Shown: positions 61,900 through 64,000 of the stretch, piece by piece
Numbering within the stretch: the stretch's first letter is position 1
Layout: every line of letters begins with the position of its first letter
Assembly (NCBI GenBank): GCA_021234155.1
Contig: JAJEKV010000031.1
Location: 4,046,835 to 4,110,834, forward strand
Length of the DNA stretch: 64,000 nucleotides
DNA from: Isoetes taiwanensis
Lineage: Eukaryota; Streptophyta; Lycopodiopsida; Isoetales; Isoetaceae
Direction: 5' to 3'
The notes under the pieces: generated by a model
What the model was told of the DNA's origin: nothing
The model's input: only the letters and a program-made list of their open reading frames with translations
The model's database searches: none
Program-made: the position numbers and the translations under genes

Positions 61900-64000
61900 A
61901 AAAATAACAAGTCAACCGCTGACATCAAACACATGTAAAGTGTTAGCTAACTGCTACCACAATGAATAAGAAAGTGTTCAGTGTTGAATCCAACCAACAA
62001 ATATATGAAGAGCCCGGCTAGAAGATGTTAGAAACAAAGTGGAAAACATGGCTTCCATACCCCCGGCATTACAATGGCAAAAGAAGAACATGGAAGGACA
62101 CGAACCTGCATCTGTGACGCCAAACCCCTGCAACAAGCCAACCCTACTAATATGAAATAAGAAGTCTTAAACGTTCGGCTTTTTACAAAACGCGATCTAG
62201 GGAGAGAAAGAAATCGTCTAGTCTTGGTCCTGTTGTAGATGCCGGAACTCAGAGCTGACTTTTGCATGCGCTTGCACTGAGCGTCTGTCCCAAAGCACAA
62301 AATATTGCCAATAACGCTCTTTCGATGACAGAAAACTCTTCTTCTGAACCAACTGTGGCCAAGCTTGGCAGGCACAAGAGGCCGAGCTTGTCGTGTACTA
62401 ATAAGCATCAGTTCCAGAAAATGAGATAATATTGCACGCAATCTACTTACATAATCAAATTAGGAACACGACACTTTCCTCAAATGAAATACAAGGCAAA
62501 CACATCCCTATGGCCGACTTATTATGCTTTGGGGTAATCAGAGAGAGGTTATGCCGGAGTTGACAAAATCATACTTAATATGCACAATGTACATGGGGAA
62601 AGACAAACTAGCTGAAGACCGAATCATAAAATTTGCTCCCTAATGGGAAAGCTTGAAACCCAAGGAATGCCGTAAGAATAAACCGGAAAGAAAAGACGAA
62701 GAGGCAGGCAGGCAAACTAAAAGAAGGATGCAGAACACATATTAACATAAAATTCAGAAGAAAAGATTAAAAGCGGACTCAGGAGAACAAAATGCAGGTA
62801 TCCAAGTACAGACATAAGGGAAGCATGCAGCAAAGATCTTGTGAGAGTATAGCCAGGGTGAAAACTAAGCAAATTCCAAGTGCCTTAACGGGTGCAGAAA
62901 TCCAAATTGAGAGCTAGGATCACACCTTAATTGATCGAGAACTTGAAAGTTAGAATACCGATTGATCAGAACCTCGGGCTGGATATGGCCAAGTCTTCAG
63001 GGAGGAACGAAATCACGGTTCTGAGACTACTGCAACAAAGGAATGTGAGAAAAACGTGAGAAGCTCCTGCGAAAACTTGGAGGATCCTTTGGTCCGGGCA
63101 GAAAAGCTACATCCATCATGCTCCAACGGCAATTAAAGCCCAAGTCTCCAACTGCAATTTGAACCCAGGTCTCTCTGTCACTATGAACAACACTGCCAAT
63201 ACACTATATTATGGGATTAGATATATTGAACCTCAATCGATATGAGAAGGTCTGTATGCACATGGGCCGCCCGACTCCAAGCCTGTTCCTGCGACCTTAC
63301 GGCCAGTGAAAATCAGGATGAAAAATCATAACCGCAACAAATTGAAGAAAGGAATTCAACAAAAGACCAAGTTCTTCTGAAGAAAAGCTATGACATGATT
63401 TTCCAGAGATACAGGTCGTCTAAAGCTGGAATGTGTTTCGAACAAAGCAATATACTCAAACAGGATAATTATCTCTGGAACTTACCATCGTCGCAGCAGT
63501 AGGAGGGAGCATGGGATGGGAACCCACAAAAAAATCAAGGCAGGATTCAAGACAAACACCTACTGCCCATCACCATGATCGATCCTCTTAGATTAATAAA
63601 CTTGATTATAAACCTCATAAAATAAGCAGTAATCGGATTAAGGGCAACCTATCCTAGATTTATCTAGAGACCTTTCAGAAAGAAACTATCTAGAAATGGC
63701 ACAAATAATGTCAAAACCAAGTTCTACCTGGTGCCATCCTGCCGCTTCAAGCATCCGATGAAACCATCCGATACAAAAACCATTCGATGAAAAAGGAACA
63801 AGCAAAACTAAGTCTTACCTAGTGTAAACTTGCCGCCTCAAGCATACCTCATATACCCCTCTAACGAAAAAGCCCAGATGGGAAGAATCCACAAAGCGCC
63901 AAGAAAGATGCACCAAAAGCCACCGTAAAAGAACCACCAGAAACCCTCGTCATGTGCAACTAGCAACTAATTCGATAAAGATAGGAAATAAACTTAGAAG
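61900..64000. repeat. A-rich host repeat right of the large transposon
   Basis: 61905-62085 is homologous in direct orientation to 45216-45490 (shared: ATCAAACACATG, GAATCCAACCAACAAA and CTAGAAGATGTTAG). The remainder to the window end is A-rich like 41740-45500. Open stretches such as 62028-62441 (minus) have no recognisable domain. No gene supported. Confidence 0.5.

Overview
The window looks like nuclear DNA of a land plant with a large, transposon-dense genome. The evidence is a chromodomain Ty3/gypsy element, a plant-type LINE with overlapping ORF1 and ORF2, a TRIM with an initiator-tRNA-Met primer site, plant-type hAT and Helitron ends, and exons bounded by GT-AG. There is no bacterial or organellar gene organisation. 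A seed-free vascular plant such as a fern is my guess, but the sequence alone does not settle it. Almost everything recognisable is mobile DNA, nested to several levels, with broken host-gene pieces between.

Layout. 1-11687: decayed Ty3/gypsy chromovirus (+ strand) whose RNase H is split by a 5'-truncated non-LTR element, and whose integrase is split first by a ~1.2 kb repeat and then by a full-length 5.85 kb LINE (- strand) with a 17-bp target duplication. 11801-13007: non-autonomous hAT-like element with a perfect 8-bp duplication, inside an exon-like stretch. 13574-20850: FCP1/NIF-phosphatase-like pseudogene followed by a tandem array of about 3.5 copies of a ~1.1 kb exon-bearing segment. 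Two array copies carry a 334-bp TRIM, and one of those TRIMs was later hit by a 1994-bp hAT element with an intact 603-codon transposase. 20850-40000: mostly non-coding with direct repeats, three fold-back elements, a small candidate gene (30183-30455) and a few exon-like stretches. 40283-45521: a truncated hypothetical coding region ending at a Helitron-like terminus, then an A-rich low-complexity block with tandem repeats.

45522-61895 is the main find: a 16.4 kb DNA transposon with 19-bp inverted termini (one mismatch) and a 4-bp AGGT duplication. It carries two convergent genes. One encodes a transposase-like protein (motifs DGCAAQFKS and GHGKG; now frameshifted). The other is a multi-exon gene combining a basic N-terminus, coiled coil, RING-like cysteine cluster and C-terminal Ulp1/C48 protease. 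A 5.6 kb Helitron-like element carrying a WRNIP1/RarA-like ATPase fragment sits inside the transposase gene's intron. 61900-64000 returns to the A-rich host repeat that also lies left of the element.

How the parts relate: the 16.4 kb element may pair a DNA-joining enzyme with a deSUMOylase/RING accessory protein. The remaining elements give a readable order of insertion: segment duplication and TRIM first, hAT into the TRIM later; Ty3 first, LINE into it later; large transposon first, Helitron into its intron later.
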